From positions 2,123,001 through 2,187,000 of the forward strand of contig NZ_CP091716.1 of the NCBI RefSeq assembly GCF_022009635.1: a stretch of 64,000 nucleotides of DNA, given 5' to 3'. The stretch is from Variovorax paradoxus (lineage in GTDB: Bacteria > Pseudomonadota > Gammaproteobacteria > Burkholderiales > Burkholderiaceae_C). Under the pieces are notes generated by a model. The model ran no database searches. It was not told where the DNA came from and was given only the letters and a program-made list of their open reading frames with translations. Every line of letters starts with the position of its first letter. The first letter of the stretch is position 1. Shown here one piece after another: positions 43,369 to 55,351 of the stretch. A program made the translations under genes and the position numbers.

Positions 43369-43908
43369 ATGAAGCAAATCGCGATCGTCTTGGCGCTCTG
43401 CGTGGGGGCCTGGTATTTCTTCATCGGTGGCCGCAAGCTCGACGAGTCGATGGTGCGCGACTACTACCGTAAAGAAGCCATGGCCATCGCGGCCCATGAC
43501 GCCGACAGGCTGTGCAAGCAGCTCAGCCGCAAGGTGGTGATCGAAAGCAGGACCACCGTGATGGGCCGCACCGAAGAGCAGACGCACGACCGTGAAAGCG
43601 CCTGCGCGGGGGCGCGCAAGACCATCGAGAACCTGCGCGCCGTGAGCGACCGCATGGGCGCCATCCTCAGCGTCGAGTACGACTACCACCTCGATTCCGT
43701 CGAGATCGCCACCGACCGCAAGAGCGCGACCGTCAAGGGCACCAGCGTGCTGAAGATGGGCGAATCGGCGGTCCAGCTCAAGACCAGCTTCAACCAGCGT
43801 CTGGAAAGCGAACTCGGCCAGACGCGCCTGGTTCACGCCGAGGACGCCACCGTGCTGCGGCTGGGCGGGCGCGGAGCCATGAGCCAGGGCGAGTTCTTCC
43901 GCAAGTAG
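43369..43908 (+). CDS. Membrane-anchored protein of unknown function
   Basis: A 179-residue protein with one N-terminal membrane anchor (IAIVLALCVGAWYFFIG) and an otherwise soluble, charged domain (SMVRDYYRKEAMAIAAHDAD, RTTVMGRTEEQTHDRESACA). Two cysteines (Cys49 and Cys79 by count) could pair. I recognise no family. The next gene begins 49 bases later on the same strand and may be co-transcribed. Confidence 0.65.
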   Translation: MKQIAIVLALCVGAWYFFIGGRKLDESMVRDYYRKEAMAIAAHDADRLCKQLSRKVVIESRTTVMGRTEEQTHDRESACAGARKTIENLRAVSDRMGAILSVEYDYHLDSVEIATDRKSATVKGTSVLKMGESAVQLKTSFNQRLESELGQTRLVHAEDATVLRLGGRGAMSQGEFFRK

Positions 43909-43957
43909 AAGAAGACAGACAGACACCGAAGAAAACCAAGCAAGGGAACTCGTTGCC

Positions 43958-45265
43958 ATGATCGCCAGGGATTCGCTGCCGCCGCCTCCGCCGTTCTGGC
44001 ATCGCCTCAACAGCTTCTTCGCCTTTCCCTTCCAGCTGCGGCCGCTGGCCTACGGCCTGGTGCTGTCTTTCTGCAGCCTGCTGTTCGAAGGGGTGTTCTT
44101 CCTGCCCGATGCGCTGGCGCTGGTCATCATCGAGATCGGCATCATGCTGGCGGCCAGCCGCTACAGCTTCAAGATCATCGCGCTGGGCGCGCGCGGCATC
44201 CGCGATTCGGCCGACTTCGGGCGCGAATCCAGCGACGAGTGGACCTACCTGCCTTGGAAGCTCTTCGCCATCACGCTGGTGCAGGCCCTCCTGATCGGCT
44301 GGCTCGGCTGGTATGCGCCGATCCTCGGCACGGTGGGGCTGTTCGTCATGTCCTTCACCTTTCCGGCGGCGGTGATCGTGCTGGTGCAGTCGGGCAGCTT
44401 CTTCCAGGCCATGAACCCCGGCCACGTGATGGACGCGATGCGCATCATCGGCTGGCCGTATGCGCTGCTGTGCTTCTTCCTGTTCCTGCTGAGTTCGGGC
44501 GCGCAGGTGGCGCTGGCGCTGGTGCTGCCGATGTTCGACGGGCGCATCGTGCTGCCGATCGCCAACTTCGCGTTCATCTACTTCGGCTGGGTCATGGCCA
44601 GCCTGCTGGGCTACGTGATGTTCCAGCACCACGACGCCTTCGGCTTCGACGCCGTGCCCGGCAGCGAACTGAACGACGGCGCTCCCGTGGACCGCCGCAC
44701 GCCCGAGCAGATCGCGGCGCAGCGCACCGACGCCGAGGTGGCGCAGCTGGTCACCGAGGGCGACCTGATCGCCGCGCTGGGCATCGCCTACGAGGCGCAG
44801 CGAACCGCCGCCCATGACGACCTCGCCGCGCAGCGCCGCTACCACCGCGTGCTGGCCCTGATGCCCGAGAAGAAGGACACCATGCTCGACCAGGCGCGGC
44901 GCTTCATTCCGCTGCTGATGCGGCGCGACCTTTCCTCCGAGGCGCTCAAGGTCTTCAAGGCCTGCCGCGCGCAGGACAAGGCCTTCTCGCTCGACGACCC
45001 GGCCATGGTGATCGCGATGGCCCGCGCCGAATGGCGCAACGGCGACGCGCACGCCACGCTGGCGCTGCTGTCGGGCTTCGACAAGCGCTTCCGCGGCAGC
45101 GAGGCGATTCCGCAGGCCTACGAACTGGCCGCGCGCGCACTGGTGCAGGGGCTGGGCCGCTCCGACATGGCCCAGCCCATCCTCACGACCATGGAAGCGC
45201 GCTACCCGAACAGCGAGCAGACGCAGGAAGTGCGATGGCTGCTGCGGCCCGCGCCGGTTGCCTGA
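43958..45265 (+). CDS. Multi-helix membrane protein with TPR-like C terminus
   Basis: A 435-residue protein. The first half has about six hydrophobic helices: FQLRPLAYGLVLSFCSLLFE, FAITLVQALLIGWLGWYAPI and LLCFFLFLLSSGAQVALALV among them. The second half (about 230-430) is soluble and helical, with repeat-like pieces (YHRVLALMPEKKDTMLDQAR, SSEALKVFKACRAQDKAFSL, MAQPILTTMEARYPNSEQTQ) that look like TPRs. The N terminus is Pro-rich. Function is unknown. It ends five bases from the convergent efflux operon. Confidence 0.72.
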   Translation: MIARDSLPPPPPFWHRLNSFFAFPFQLRPLAYGLVLSFCSLLFEGVFFLPDALALVIIEIGIMLAASRYSFKIIALGARGIRDSADFGRESSDEWTYLPWKLFAITLVQALLIGWLGWYAPILGTVGLFVMSFTFPAAVIVLVQSGSFFQAMNPGHVMDAMRIIGWPYALLCFFLFLLSSGAQVALALVLPMFDGRIVLPIANFAFIYFGWVMASLLGYVMFQHHDAFGFDAVPGSELNDGAPVDRRTPEQIAAQRTDAEVAQLVTEGDLIAALGIAYEAQRTAAHDDLAAQRRYHRVLALMPEKKDTMLDQARRFIPLLMRRDLSSEALKVFKACRAQDKAFSLDDPAMVIAMARAEWRNGDAHATLALLSGFDKRFRGSEAIPQAYELAARALVQGLGRSDMAQPILTTMEARYPNSEQTQEVRWLLRPAPVA

Positions 45266-45270
45266 CTCGC

Positions 45271-46704
45271 CTAACTCTCTTCCCAGCCGCCCCCCAGCGT
45301 CTTGTAGATCGTCAGCCGGTTGGTCTGCTCCGTGAGCTGCAGGCCGATCAGCGCCTGCTGCGCCGCGTAATAGGCGCGCTGCGCGTCGAGCACGTCGAGA
45401 TAGCTGCTCGCGCCGCTCCTGAACAGCGACTGCGACAGCTCGAAGCTGCGCGAGGTGGCGCCCAGCAGCGAGCGCTGCGCGTCGAGCCGCTCGGCCAGCG
45501 TGCGGCGTTCGGCCAGCGCGTCGGCCACTTCGCGGAAGGCGGTCTGCACCGCTTTCTCATAAGTGGCGATCTGGATCTTCTGCTGCGCCTCGGCCACGCG
45601 CAGGTTGGCGCGATTGGCGCCGCCGTCGAAGATCGGCACGCTGATTGAAGGCGCGAAGCTCCATGCCTGGCTGCCGCCCGCGAACAGGCCCGACAGCGTG
45701 CTGCTCGCGGTGCCCGCCGACGCGGTGAGCGCGATGCGCGGGAAGAACGCAGCGCGCGCGGCGCCGATGTCGGCATTGCTCGCGCGCAGCGCGTGTTCGG
45801 CGGCGCGCACGTCGGGGCGCCGGTTCAGCACGCTCGACGGCAGGTCCGGCGGCGGCACGAGCAACCGGGCGGCATCGGCCGGCGCCGCGGTGTCCGAAGC
45901 GGGCGCGGCGGGCAGCAGGTCGGCCGGCGGCATGGCGCCGACCAGCAGCGCAAGCGCATTGCGGTCCTGCTCGACTTGGCTGTCGAACGCGGCCGCGTCG
46001 GCGCGCGCCGAATCGACCGTGCTCTGCGCCTGCGCGAGCGCCAGGCCCGATTGCGCGCCGAGCCGGTGGCTGCGCTGCACCAGGTCGAAGGACTTGCGCT
46101 GGCTCTCGAGCGTGTTGCGCGCGAGCAGCAGCCGCTGCTCGTCGGCCGCCAGTTGCAGCCACGCGGTCGCGACCGATGCGATCAGGCTGATCTGCGTGCT
46201 GCGCCGTGTTTCCTCGGTCTGGAAGTAGCTCTGCAGCGCCGATTCGCCGAGGTTGCGCACGCGGCCGAACAGGTCGATCTCGTAGCTCGTGAGACCGAGG
46301 TCGGCACTGTACTGGGAGCCGATGCGCGCCTCGCCGCCGGTCGACAGGCTGCCGGGCGTGCGCGAGCGGCTGCCGCCCGCGCCGGCTTCCACCGTGGGGA
46401 ACAGGCTGGCGCGCGCAATGCCGTACTGCGCCCGCGCGCGCTCGATGTTGAGCGCCGCCACGCGCAGGTCGCGGTTGTTGGCGAGCGCAAGCTCGATGGT
46501 GCCGCGCAGCCGGGGCTCGACGAAGAAGCTGCGCCAGCTCACGTCGATCGGCGTCGGCGCCTCGACGCCGGAGGAGGGCAGCGCCTGCGGCACCGGCGAT
46601 GCGGGCGCCGTGTATTCGGGCGCCAGGTTGACGCAGCCCGCGAGCACGGCCGAGGCCATGGCCGACAGGGCCAGCGAGCGAAGGGGGAAAGCGCGCTTGA
46701 ACAT
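45271..46704 (-). CDS. RND efflux outer-membrane lipoprotein (OprM/NodT type)
   Basis: A 477-residue outer-membrane factor of a tripartite pump. The lipobox is LAGC with Cys23 (SAVLAGCVNLAPEYTAP). The duplicated OEP halves are clear: RELRVAALNIERAR in the first half, PDLPSSVLNRRPDVRAAEHAL in the second, and FELSQSLFRSGASSYLDVLD near the end. It overlaps the inner-membrane pump gene by one base (TGATG), so translation is coupled. It is the last gene of the adaptor-pump-channel operon. Confidence 0.93.
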   Translation of the reverse strand: MFKRAFPLRSLALSAMASAVLAGCVNLAPEYTAPASPVPQALPSSGVEAPTPIDVSWRSFFVEPRLRGTIELALANNRDLRVAALNIERARAQYGIARASLFPTVEAGAGGSRSRTPGSLSTGGEARIGSQYSADLGLTSYEIDLFGRVRNLGESALQSYFQTEETRRSTQISLIASVATAWLQLAADEQRLLLARNTLESQRKSFDLVQRSHRLGAQSGLALAQAQSTVDSARADAAAFDSQVEQDRNALALLVGAMPPADLLPAAPASDTAAPADAARLLVPPPDLPSSVLNRRPDVRAAEHALRASNADIGAARAAFFPRIALTASAGTASSTLSGLFAGGSQAWSFAPSISVPIFDGGANRANLRVAEAQQKIQIATYEKAVQTAFREVADALAERRTLAERLDAQRSLLGATSRSFELSQSLFRSGASSYLDVLDAQRAYYAAQQALIGLQLTEQTNRLTIYKTLGGGWEES

Positions 46705-49700
46705 CAGTGGCCTCCCTGTCCGGCGGTCGTGCCGGAGGAGATCTCCTGCACCGGCTTAGCCTTGCGCCTTCCGGCCAGCCAGCCGCGAATCAATGCGAAG
46801 AACAGCGGCACGAAGAAGATGCCCAGCGCGGTGCCCACCACCATGCCGCCGAGCACGGCCGTGCCGATCGACTGGCGGCCACCAGCGCCCGCGCCGGTGC
46901 CGATGGCCAGCGGCAGCACGCCGAAGCCGAAGGCCAGCGAGGTCATGAGGATGGGCCGCAGCCGCAGGCGCACCGCCTGCAGCGTCGCCTCGACCACGCC
47001 CTTGCCCTGCTCCTGCAGCTGCTTGGCGAACTCCACGATCAGGATCGCATTCTTCGACGACAGCCCCACCGTGGTCAGCAGGCCGACCTGGAAGTACACG
47101 TCGTTGCTCAGCCCGCGCAGGCTGGTGAAAAGCAGCGCCCCCACGATGCCCAGCGGCACCACCAGGATCACCGAGAACGGCACCGACCAGCTTTCGTACA
47201 GCGCGGCCAGGCACAGGAACACGAACAGGATCGATATGGCGTAGAGCAGCGGCGCCTGCGCGCCCGACAGCCGCTCCTGCAGCGACGCGCCGGTCCACTC
47301 GTAGCCGATGCCGGGGGGCATCTGCTTCATCACCGCGTCCACCGCGGCCATGGCGTCGCCCGAACTCACGCCGGGCGCCGCGTCGCCCACGAACTCGTAG
47401 CTCGGGCTGCCGTTGTAGCGCTGCAGCTGCGGCGAGCCGTAGCTCCAGCGCGAACTGGAGAACGACGGGAACGGCACCATCTGGCCCAGGCTGTTGCGCA
47501 CGCTCCAGCGGTCGATGTCGGCGGGCAGCATGCGGAAGTCGGTGTCGCCCTGCATGTACACGCGCTTGACGCGGCCCTTGTCGAGGAAGTCGTTGATGTA
47601 GGTGCCGCCCATGGCGCTCGAAAGCGTGCTGTCGATGTCCGACGTGGCCAGGCTCAGCGCGCCGGCGCGCGCGTCGTCGATGTCCACCGCGAACTCCGGC
47701 GTGTCGTCGAGGTTGTTGCTGCGCACGTTGGCCACCTCGGGCCGCTGGCCCAGCAGCTCGATGGCCTGGTCGCGCGCCTTCACCAGCGCATCGTGGCCCA
47801 GGCCGTTGATGTCCTTCAGGTGGAAGTTGAAGCCCGCGTTGGCGCCCAGCCCGCGCACCGCCGGCGGCAGCAGCACGAAGATGCGCGCGTCGCGCACCGT
47901 CGACAGCTCCTTGTTGGCGCGCCGCGCCAGCTCGGCCGCCGACTGGCCCGCGCCGGTGCGCTCCGACCAGTCCTTGAGCTTGACGAAGGCGCGCGCCGAA
48001 CTCTGGTCGCCGTTCTGGCCGGTGATGACGTTCACGCTCAGCACCTCGGCCTGCTTGCCGAAATACTGCTGCACCTGCTCGACCACCGGCTGCAGCCGCG
48101 CGTTCGAGGCGCCCGGCGGCAGGGTCACCTGCACCTGCAGGAAGGCCTGGTCCTCGTCGGGCAGGAAGGAGGTGGGCAGGCGCATGAACAGCAGCGCCAT
48201 CACGCCCGCGATCAGCAGGTACACCACCAGGCTGCGCTTGCCGCGCCGCACGATGCCGCCGACGATGCCTTCGTAGCGGTTCGCGCTCTTGTCGAAGCCG
48301 CGGTTGAAGGCCGCGAAGAAGCGGTCGACGCGCCCGAGCAGCCCGCGGCGCGGCACCGGATGCTCGCCCTTGTGCACCGGCTTGAGCAGGGTGGCGCACA
48401 GCGCCGGCGTAAGGGTGAGCGCCACGAACACCGACAGCGCCATCGCCGAGACGATGGTGATCGAGAACTGCCGGTAGATGACGCCCGTGGAGCCGCCGAA
48501 GAAGGCCATCGGAATGAACACCGCCGACAGCACCAGCGCGATGCCCACCAGCGCCGGCGTGATCTCGGCCATCGACTTGCGCGTGGCTTCCTTGGGCGAG
48601 AGGCCTTCCTCGTGCATCACGCGCTCGACGTTCTCCACCACCACGATCGCATCGTCCACCAGGAGACCGATGGCCAGCACCATGCCGAACATGGTGAGCG
48701 TGTTGATCGAATAACCCGCCAGCGACAGCACGCCGAAGGTGCCCAGCAGCACCACCGGCACCGCGATGGCCGGGATCAGCGTGGCGCGCATGTTCTGCAG
48801 GAACACGTACATCACCAGCACCACCAGCAGCATGGCCTCCAGCAGCGCCTTGACCACCTCGTCGATGGAGGCGCTCACGAAGGGCGTGGTGTCGTAGCTC
48901 ACGAAGGTCTGCAGCTGGTTGGGAAAGAGCGGCTTGAGCTCCTCGATCCTGGCCTTCACCGCCTCGGCCACCTGCACCGCGTTGGCGCCGTCGGCCAGCA
49001 CCACGCCCAGGCCGGCGCCGGGCCGGCCGCCGAGCTGCGAGCGCACCGTGAGGTTCTCCGCGCCCAGTTCCACGCGCGCCACGTCTTTCAGGCGCACCAC
49101 GGCGCCGTCGGGCGTGGAGCGCAGCACCACGTTCTCGAACTGCTCGGCCGTCTGCAGCTTGCTGCGCGCGGTGATGGTGGCGTTGAGCTGCTGCCCGGCG
49201 GCCGCGGGCAGCGCGCCCAGCTGGCCGGCGGAGACCTGCGCGTTCTGCGCGGTGATGGCGGCGCTCACGTCGGAGGGAATCAGCGCGTACTTGCGCAGCT
49301 TGTCGGGGTCCAGCCACAGGCGCATGGCGTAGCCGGTGCCCAGCGTCTGCACTTCGCCCACGCCGTCGATGCGGCTGATCACGTCCACCAGGTTGCTGGA
49401 GATGTAGTCGCCCACGTCCACCGCCGAGGCGCTGCCGTCGCCGGAGTACATCGAGACGATCATCAGGAAGTCGTTGCCGCCCTTGGTGACGGTGACGCCG
49501 CGGCTTTGCACCTGCTGCGGCAGGCGCGACATAGCCTGCTGCAGCTTGTTCTGCACCTGCATCTGCGCCACGTCGATGTTGGTGCCCGCGTCGAAGGTGA
49601 GCGACAGCCGCGCCACGCCCGACGAGTTGCTGGTCGACTGCATGTACAGCAGGTTGTCCAGCCCCTTCATCTGCTGCTCGATGACCTGCGTGACGGAGTC

Positions 49701-49874
49701 CTCGACCGTCTTGGCCGAGGCGCCCGTGTAGGTGGCGTTGATGGACACGCGCGGCGGCGCGATGTCGGGGTACTGCTCCAGCGGCAGCGTGCGGATGGCC
49801 ATCAGGCCCGCGAGCATGACGACGATGGAAAGCACCCACGCGAAGATGGGCCGGTCGATGAAGAACTGAGCCAT
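46704..49874 (-). CDS. RND multidrug efflux pump, inner-membrane subunit (AcrB/MexB type)
   Basis: A 1056-residue hydrophobe/amphiphile efflux pump with twelve helices and the two large periplasmic loops. Diagnostic features: FIDRPIFAWVLSIVVMLAG at the start, the proton-relay pair Asp407-Asp408 in GLLVDDAIVVVENVERVM, and LRPILMTSLAFGFGVLPLAI near the end. Family length and residue numbering match AcrB. The 10-base gap to the adaptor and one-base overlap with the channel gene make a single operon. It probably exports several hydrophobic drugs; no specificity can be read. Confidence 0.95.
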   Translation of the reverse strand: MAQFFIDRPIFAWVLSIVVMLAGLMAIRTLPLEQYPDIAPPRVSINATYTGASAKTVEDSVTQVIEQQMKGLDNLLYMQSTSNSSGVARLSLTFDAGTNIDVAQMQVQNKLQQAMSRLPQQVQSRGVTVTKGGNDFLMIVSMYSGDGSASAVDVGDYISSNLVDVISRIDGVGEVQTLGTGYAMRLWLDPDKLRKYALIPSDVSAAITAQNAQVSAGQLGALPAAAGQQLNATITARSKLQTAEQFENVVLRSTPDGAVVRLKDVARVELGAENLTVRSQLGGRPGAGLGVVLADGANAVQVAEAVKARIEELKPLFPNQLQTFVSYDTTPFVSASIDEVVKALLEAMLLVVLVMYVFLQNMRATLIPAIAVPVVLLGTFGVLSLAGYSINTLTMFGMVLAIGLLVDDAIVVVENVERVMHEEGLSPKEATRKSMAEITPALVGIALVLSAVFIPMAFFGGSTGVIYRQFSITIVSAMALSVFVALTLTPALCATLLKPVHKGEHPVPRRGLLGRVDRFFAAFNRGFDKSANRYEGIVGGIVRRGKRSLVVYLLIAGVMALLFMRLPTSFLPDEDQAFLQVQVTLPPGASNARLQPVVEQVQQYFGKQAEVLSVNVITGQNGDQSSARAFVKLKDWSERTGAGQSAAELARRANKELSTVRDARIFVLLPPAVRGLGANAGFNFHLKDINGLGHDALVKARDQAIELLGQRPEVANVRSNNLDDTPEFAVDIDDARAGALSLATSDIDSTLSSAMGGTYINDFLDKGRVKRVYMQGDTDFRMLPADIDRWSVRNSLGQMVPFPSFSSSRWSYGSPQLQRYNGSPSYEFVGDAAPGVSSGDAMAAVDAVMKQMPPGIGYEWTGASLQERLSGAQAPLLYAISILFVFLCLAALYESWSVPFSVILVVPLGIVGALLFTSLRGLSNDVYFQVGLLTTVGLSSKNAILIVEFAKQLQEQGKGVVEATLQAVRLRLRPILMTSLAFGFGVLPLAIGTGAGAGGRQSIGTAVLGGMVVGTALGIFFVPLFFALIRGWLAGRRKAKPVQEISSGTTAGQGGH

Positions 49875-49883
49875 GGCCGGACC

Positions 49884-51128
49884 TCAGCGCGCCACGGTGT
49901 TGGAAGCCGCATCGGCGGCGTCGGGCTGCGCGCTGGCCACCGGGCCGGAGGGAGTGCCGTTGGCGGCCTTGGCGCCGAGGTCGACCACCTTTACCTTCTC
50001 GCCCACTTTCACCCGCTGCGAGCCCTCGGTCATCACCCGGTCGCCCGCGGCCAGGCCCTCGAGCACCTGCCAGCGCGTGCCGACCGCGCGGCCGACCTGG
50101 ATGGGGCGCTTGGCGACCTTGTTCTCCGCGTCGACCACCAGCGCCGACGCGCTGCCGTCGGGCGCGCGCGTCACCGCCTGCTGGGGCACCAGCAGTGCGG
50201 TGGCGTCGGTGCCTTCCTGCAGCACGGCGCGCACGTACATGCCGGGCATCAGCAGCTTGTCGGGGTTGGGCACCACGGCGCGCAGCGTGACGCTGCCGGT
50301 GCCGGCATCGACGGTGACGCCGCTGAAGGTGAGGCGGCCGGCATGCGGGTACTTGCTGCCGTCTTCCAGCACCAGCTGTATGCGTGCCTCGGCGTCGCTC
50401 GCGCGCTGCAGGCGGCCGCTGGCGAGTTCGCGCTTGAGCCGCAGCAGCTCGCGGCTGGACTGGGTGACGTGCACGTGGATGGGGTCGAGCTGCTGCACCG
50501 TGGTCAGCGCCGCCGCCTGGTTGGCCGTGACCAGCGCGCCGGGCGTGACGGTCGACAGCTCGGCCCAGCCGGCGATCGGCGAGGTGATGCGCGTGTAGCC
50601 GAGCTGGATGCGCGCGGTCTGCTCGGCGGCGCGGGCCACGCCGAGATCGGCCTCGGCTTGTTGCTCGGCGGCCTGCGATTCGTCGAACACCTGGCGGCTG
50701 ATCGCGTCGATCTTCACCAGCTCCGCATTGCGGCGCGCCACGGTGCGCGCGGTGGCCAGGGCCGACTCGGCCTTGCGCACGCTGGCCTGCGCGCTGGCGT
50801 GTGCCGCCTGCAGCGGTGCCGGGTCGAGCTGGTAGAGCACCTGGCCGGCCTTGACCTGCGAGCCTTCGGTGAAGAGCCGCTCCTTGAGGATGCCGCCGAC
50901 CTGCGGCCGGATCTCGGCGATGACCGGCGCGGCGGTGCGGCCGGGCAGTTCGGTGCTTTGCGCCAGCGTCTCGTGCTTGAGGGTGACGGTGCCGACTTCC
51001 TTTCCCGGTGCGGCGGCCGCTTTCGATGTGCCGGATGTCTCCACGCTGGTGCGCGAGCAAGCTGCGAGCGCGGCGATGGCCATGGCCGTGAACAGCAGGG
51101 CGAAGCGGGAGCGGGTTTGGTCAGGCAT
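49884..51128 (-). CDS. RND efflux periplasmic adaptor (AcrA/MexA type)
   Basis: A 414-residue membrane-fusion protein. The lipobox is LAAC with Cys24 (ALAACSRTSVETSG). Next come the lipoyl half-motifs (ATVIAEIRPQVGGILKERLF and LYQLDP), the alpha-helical hairpin with ARR-type heptads (about 100-165), and the beta-barrel (QPIQVGRAVGTRWQVLEGLA). The C-terminal tail is Ala-rich. It is the first gene of the efflux operon. No regulator gene is adjacent; the region upstream holds a palindrome (51239-51252). Confidence 0.93.
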   Translation of the reverse strand: MPDQTRSRFALLFTAMAIAALAACSRTSVETSGTSKAAAAPGKEVGTVTLKHETLAQSTELPGRTAAPVIAEIRPQVGGILKERLFTEGSQVKAGQVLYQLDPAPLQAAHASAQASVRKAESALATARTVARRNAELVKIDAISRQVFDESQAAEQQAEADLGVARAAEQTARIQLGYTRITSPIAGWAELSTVTPGALVTANQAAALTTVQQLDPIHVHVTQSSRELLRLKRELASGRLQRASDAEARIQLVLEDGSKYPHAGRLTFSGVTVDAGTGSVTLRAVVPNPDKLLMPGMYVRAVLQEGTDATALLVPQQAVTRAPDGSASALVVDAENKVAKRPIQVGRAVGTRWQVLEGLAAGDRVMTEGSQRVKVGEKVKVVDLGAKAANGTPSGPVASAQPDAADAASNTVAR

Positions 51129-51238
51129 CAGACAGGTTATGGAAGTAAGGAATCGGAGAAAAGCCTCCGGATGGAGCAGGCGAGCGCTCTCAAGTTCAAC
51201 GAGACCTCGGGCGTGGAGGGCGGCTTTACACGCGGTTT

Positions 51239-51252
51239 ACTGCAATTGCAGT
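51239..51252. promoter_or_regulatory. Perfect palindrome ahead of the efflux operon
   Basis: ACTGCAATTGCAGT, 111-124 bases before the adaptor start codon. GTGACAG also occurs as a direct repeat at 51271-51277 and 51282-51288, 11 bases (one helical turn) apart. Candidate sites for an unlinked efflux regulator. Confidence 0.45.
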
Positions 51253-51326
51253 GCCATGGCCGGAGATGGCGTGACAGCCCCGTGACAGGGCGTGAGTTGG
51301 CGGCCGAAACCGCCGCCGTGCCGTCT

Positions 51327-52796
51327 TCAGGCGCGCTGCAGGGCGCGCGTCACCATGTCGTTGGGCGCCAGGCGCAGCAGGTCGGGCAGCAGGCTCACGG
51401 CGCGGTCGCGTTCGCCCGCGTGCAGCAGGCCGTTGGCGCAGGCCGAGAGCGTATCGGGCAGCTCGGCGTGGTCGGGCGCGGTCTTCAGCAGGATGCGGCA
51501 GAGCTTGTCGGCATCGCCGAACTCGCGGATGCGCGCGAAGCGTCGCGCGAGCCGCGCCATGTCGTCGGGCTTCAGGCGCGCGCCGGGCTTGGCCTGGTCG
51601 AGGTAGGTCTTGTAGCTGGCGTGCTGCAGCGCGAGCGTGGCCGGATCGGTGGCGGGCAGGCGGAAGATGCGGCGCGCGGCATGGTGGAAGTCGTCGCTCG
51701 CGGGCTGCAGCCGCGCGGTGTTGAACCAGGCGCGCAGCGTGCCGGTGTCGCCGGGGCGCAGGGCCGCGGCGGCGCGCCATTCGGCGCAGGCGCGGTCGAA
51801 CTTCATCGCGGCGCCGTACTTCTGGGCGGCGGCCACGTGCTCGTCGAAGCGGTCGGGTTCCGGGGCGGAGGCCGTTTCAGGGGCTTTCACCCGGCGCAGC
51901 AGCAGCGCGCCGGCCATCAGCGCGGCGCCGGTCAGCAGCCCGCCCAGGTGGGCCATGTAGGCGATGCCCTGGCCGCCCAGCCAGTGCTGCATCAGCTCGT
52001 TGGCGATCCATGCCGGCAGCAGCAGGAGCGCCGGCGCGGTGACGTAGTTGAAATAGAAGAACAGCTGGTAGAAGAAGCGGATGCGCCTGAGCCGGTACAT
52101 CACCGCGTACATGCCCATCAGCGCCGAGATCGCGCCCGAGGCGCCGAGCCCGTAGCTGCCCTTGCCGGCATAGGCCCAGCCGGCCAGCAGCGAGGCGCCC
52201 AGCGCGCCCAGCAGGTAGAAGCTCAGGTAGGTGCCGCGCCCCAGCGCCAGCTCGACCGAAAAGCCGAACAGAAAAAGGAACAGCATGTTGCCCAGCAGGT
52301 GGCTGGTGCTGCCGTGCAGGAAGGCCGAGGTGATCCAGGTCCAGGGCCTGAACTCGGCGTCCTTGCCGTGGTCGTGCGACCAGCGCCGGGTGAACGGCTC
52401 GGGAAGCATCGCCTCGTAGTGCTGGCGGTCGCGCTTCCACTCGCCGTATTGCGGGTCGGTTGGCGTGACGACTTCGTCGGCCTGCAGTTTCCGCATGAAC
52501 TGCTTTTCACCCTGCATGCCTTCGAGCAACTGCGGATAGGCCTCTTCGTGCGGCAGCATGCGGCGGGCCAGCTTGCCGCGCTTGGGATCTGCCTTTTCCA
52601 GCCATTCGACGAAGGGCGGCAACTCCAGCGCGGGCAGCACGCTCTTGACGTAATAGTCGGCGGCGCGCTCCCGCGCGTTCTCTTCGCTGCGCTGCGGCCC
52701 CCAGAACACGATCATGTTCAGGAGGATCAGCAGCACCGTCATCCACGGTGGGTTGCGCCAGCTCGGTCTGTTCTCGAGCGGGATGGCGTAGAACAC
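51327..52796 (-). CDS. Rhomboid-family intramembrane serine protease with TPR-like tail
   Basis: A 489-residue protease with six helices. The rhomboid signatures are HGSTSHLLGNMLF (161-173), the nucleophile Ser220 in GASG, and His283 in MAHLGG. An extra 110-residue soluble loop follows helix 1 (about 37-150), and the C-terminal 180 residues are soluble and helical with TPR-like repeats (DRACAEWRAAAALRPGD, ADKLCRILLKTAPDHAELPD). The gene is separated from argH by 27 bases on the same strand. Substrate unknown. Confidence 0.9.
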   Translation of the reverse strand: MFYAIPLENRPSWRNPPWMTVLLILLNMIVFWGPQRSEENARERAADYYVKSVLPALELPPFVEWLEKADPKRGKLARRMLPHEEAYPQLLEGMQGEKQFMRKLQADEVVTPTDPQYGEWKRDRQHYEAMLPEPFTRRWSHDHGKDAEFRPWTWITSAFLHGSTSHLLGNMLFLFLFGFSVELALGRGTYLSFYLLGALGASLLAGWAYAGKGSYGLGASGAISALMGMYAVMYRLRRIRFFYQLFFYFNYVTAPALLLLPAWIANELMQHWLGGQGIAYMAHLGGLLTGAALMAGALLLRRVKAPETASAPEPDRFDEHVAAAQKYGAAMKFDRACAEWRAAAALRPGDTGTLRAWFNTARLQPASDDFHHAARRIFRLPATDPATLALQHASYKTYLDQAKPGARLKPDDMARLARRFARIREFGDADKLCRILLKTAPDHAELPDTLSACANGLLHAGERDRAVSLLPDLLRLAPNDMVTRALQRA

Positions 52797-52823
52797 GGTG
52801 CCGCTTCGATCGCGACCGGCCGA

Positions 52824-54221
<1,398 letters not shown>

Positions 54222-54268
54222 GGGAGCCGTCCAGGAGGCAATAATGGGTTGGTCACCCGATGTAACTG

Positions 54269-55347
<1,079 letters not shown>

Positions 55348-55351
<4 letters not shown>

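Noticed and set aside
46756..51060. A 1434-codon minus-strand open frame across the efflux genes
   Set aside because: Out-of-frame shadow of the AcrB- and AcrA-type genes, made of Arg/Ala/Gly-rich text.
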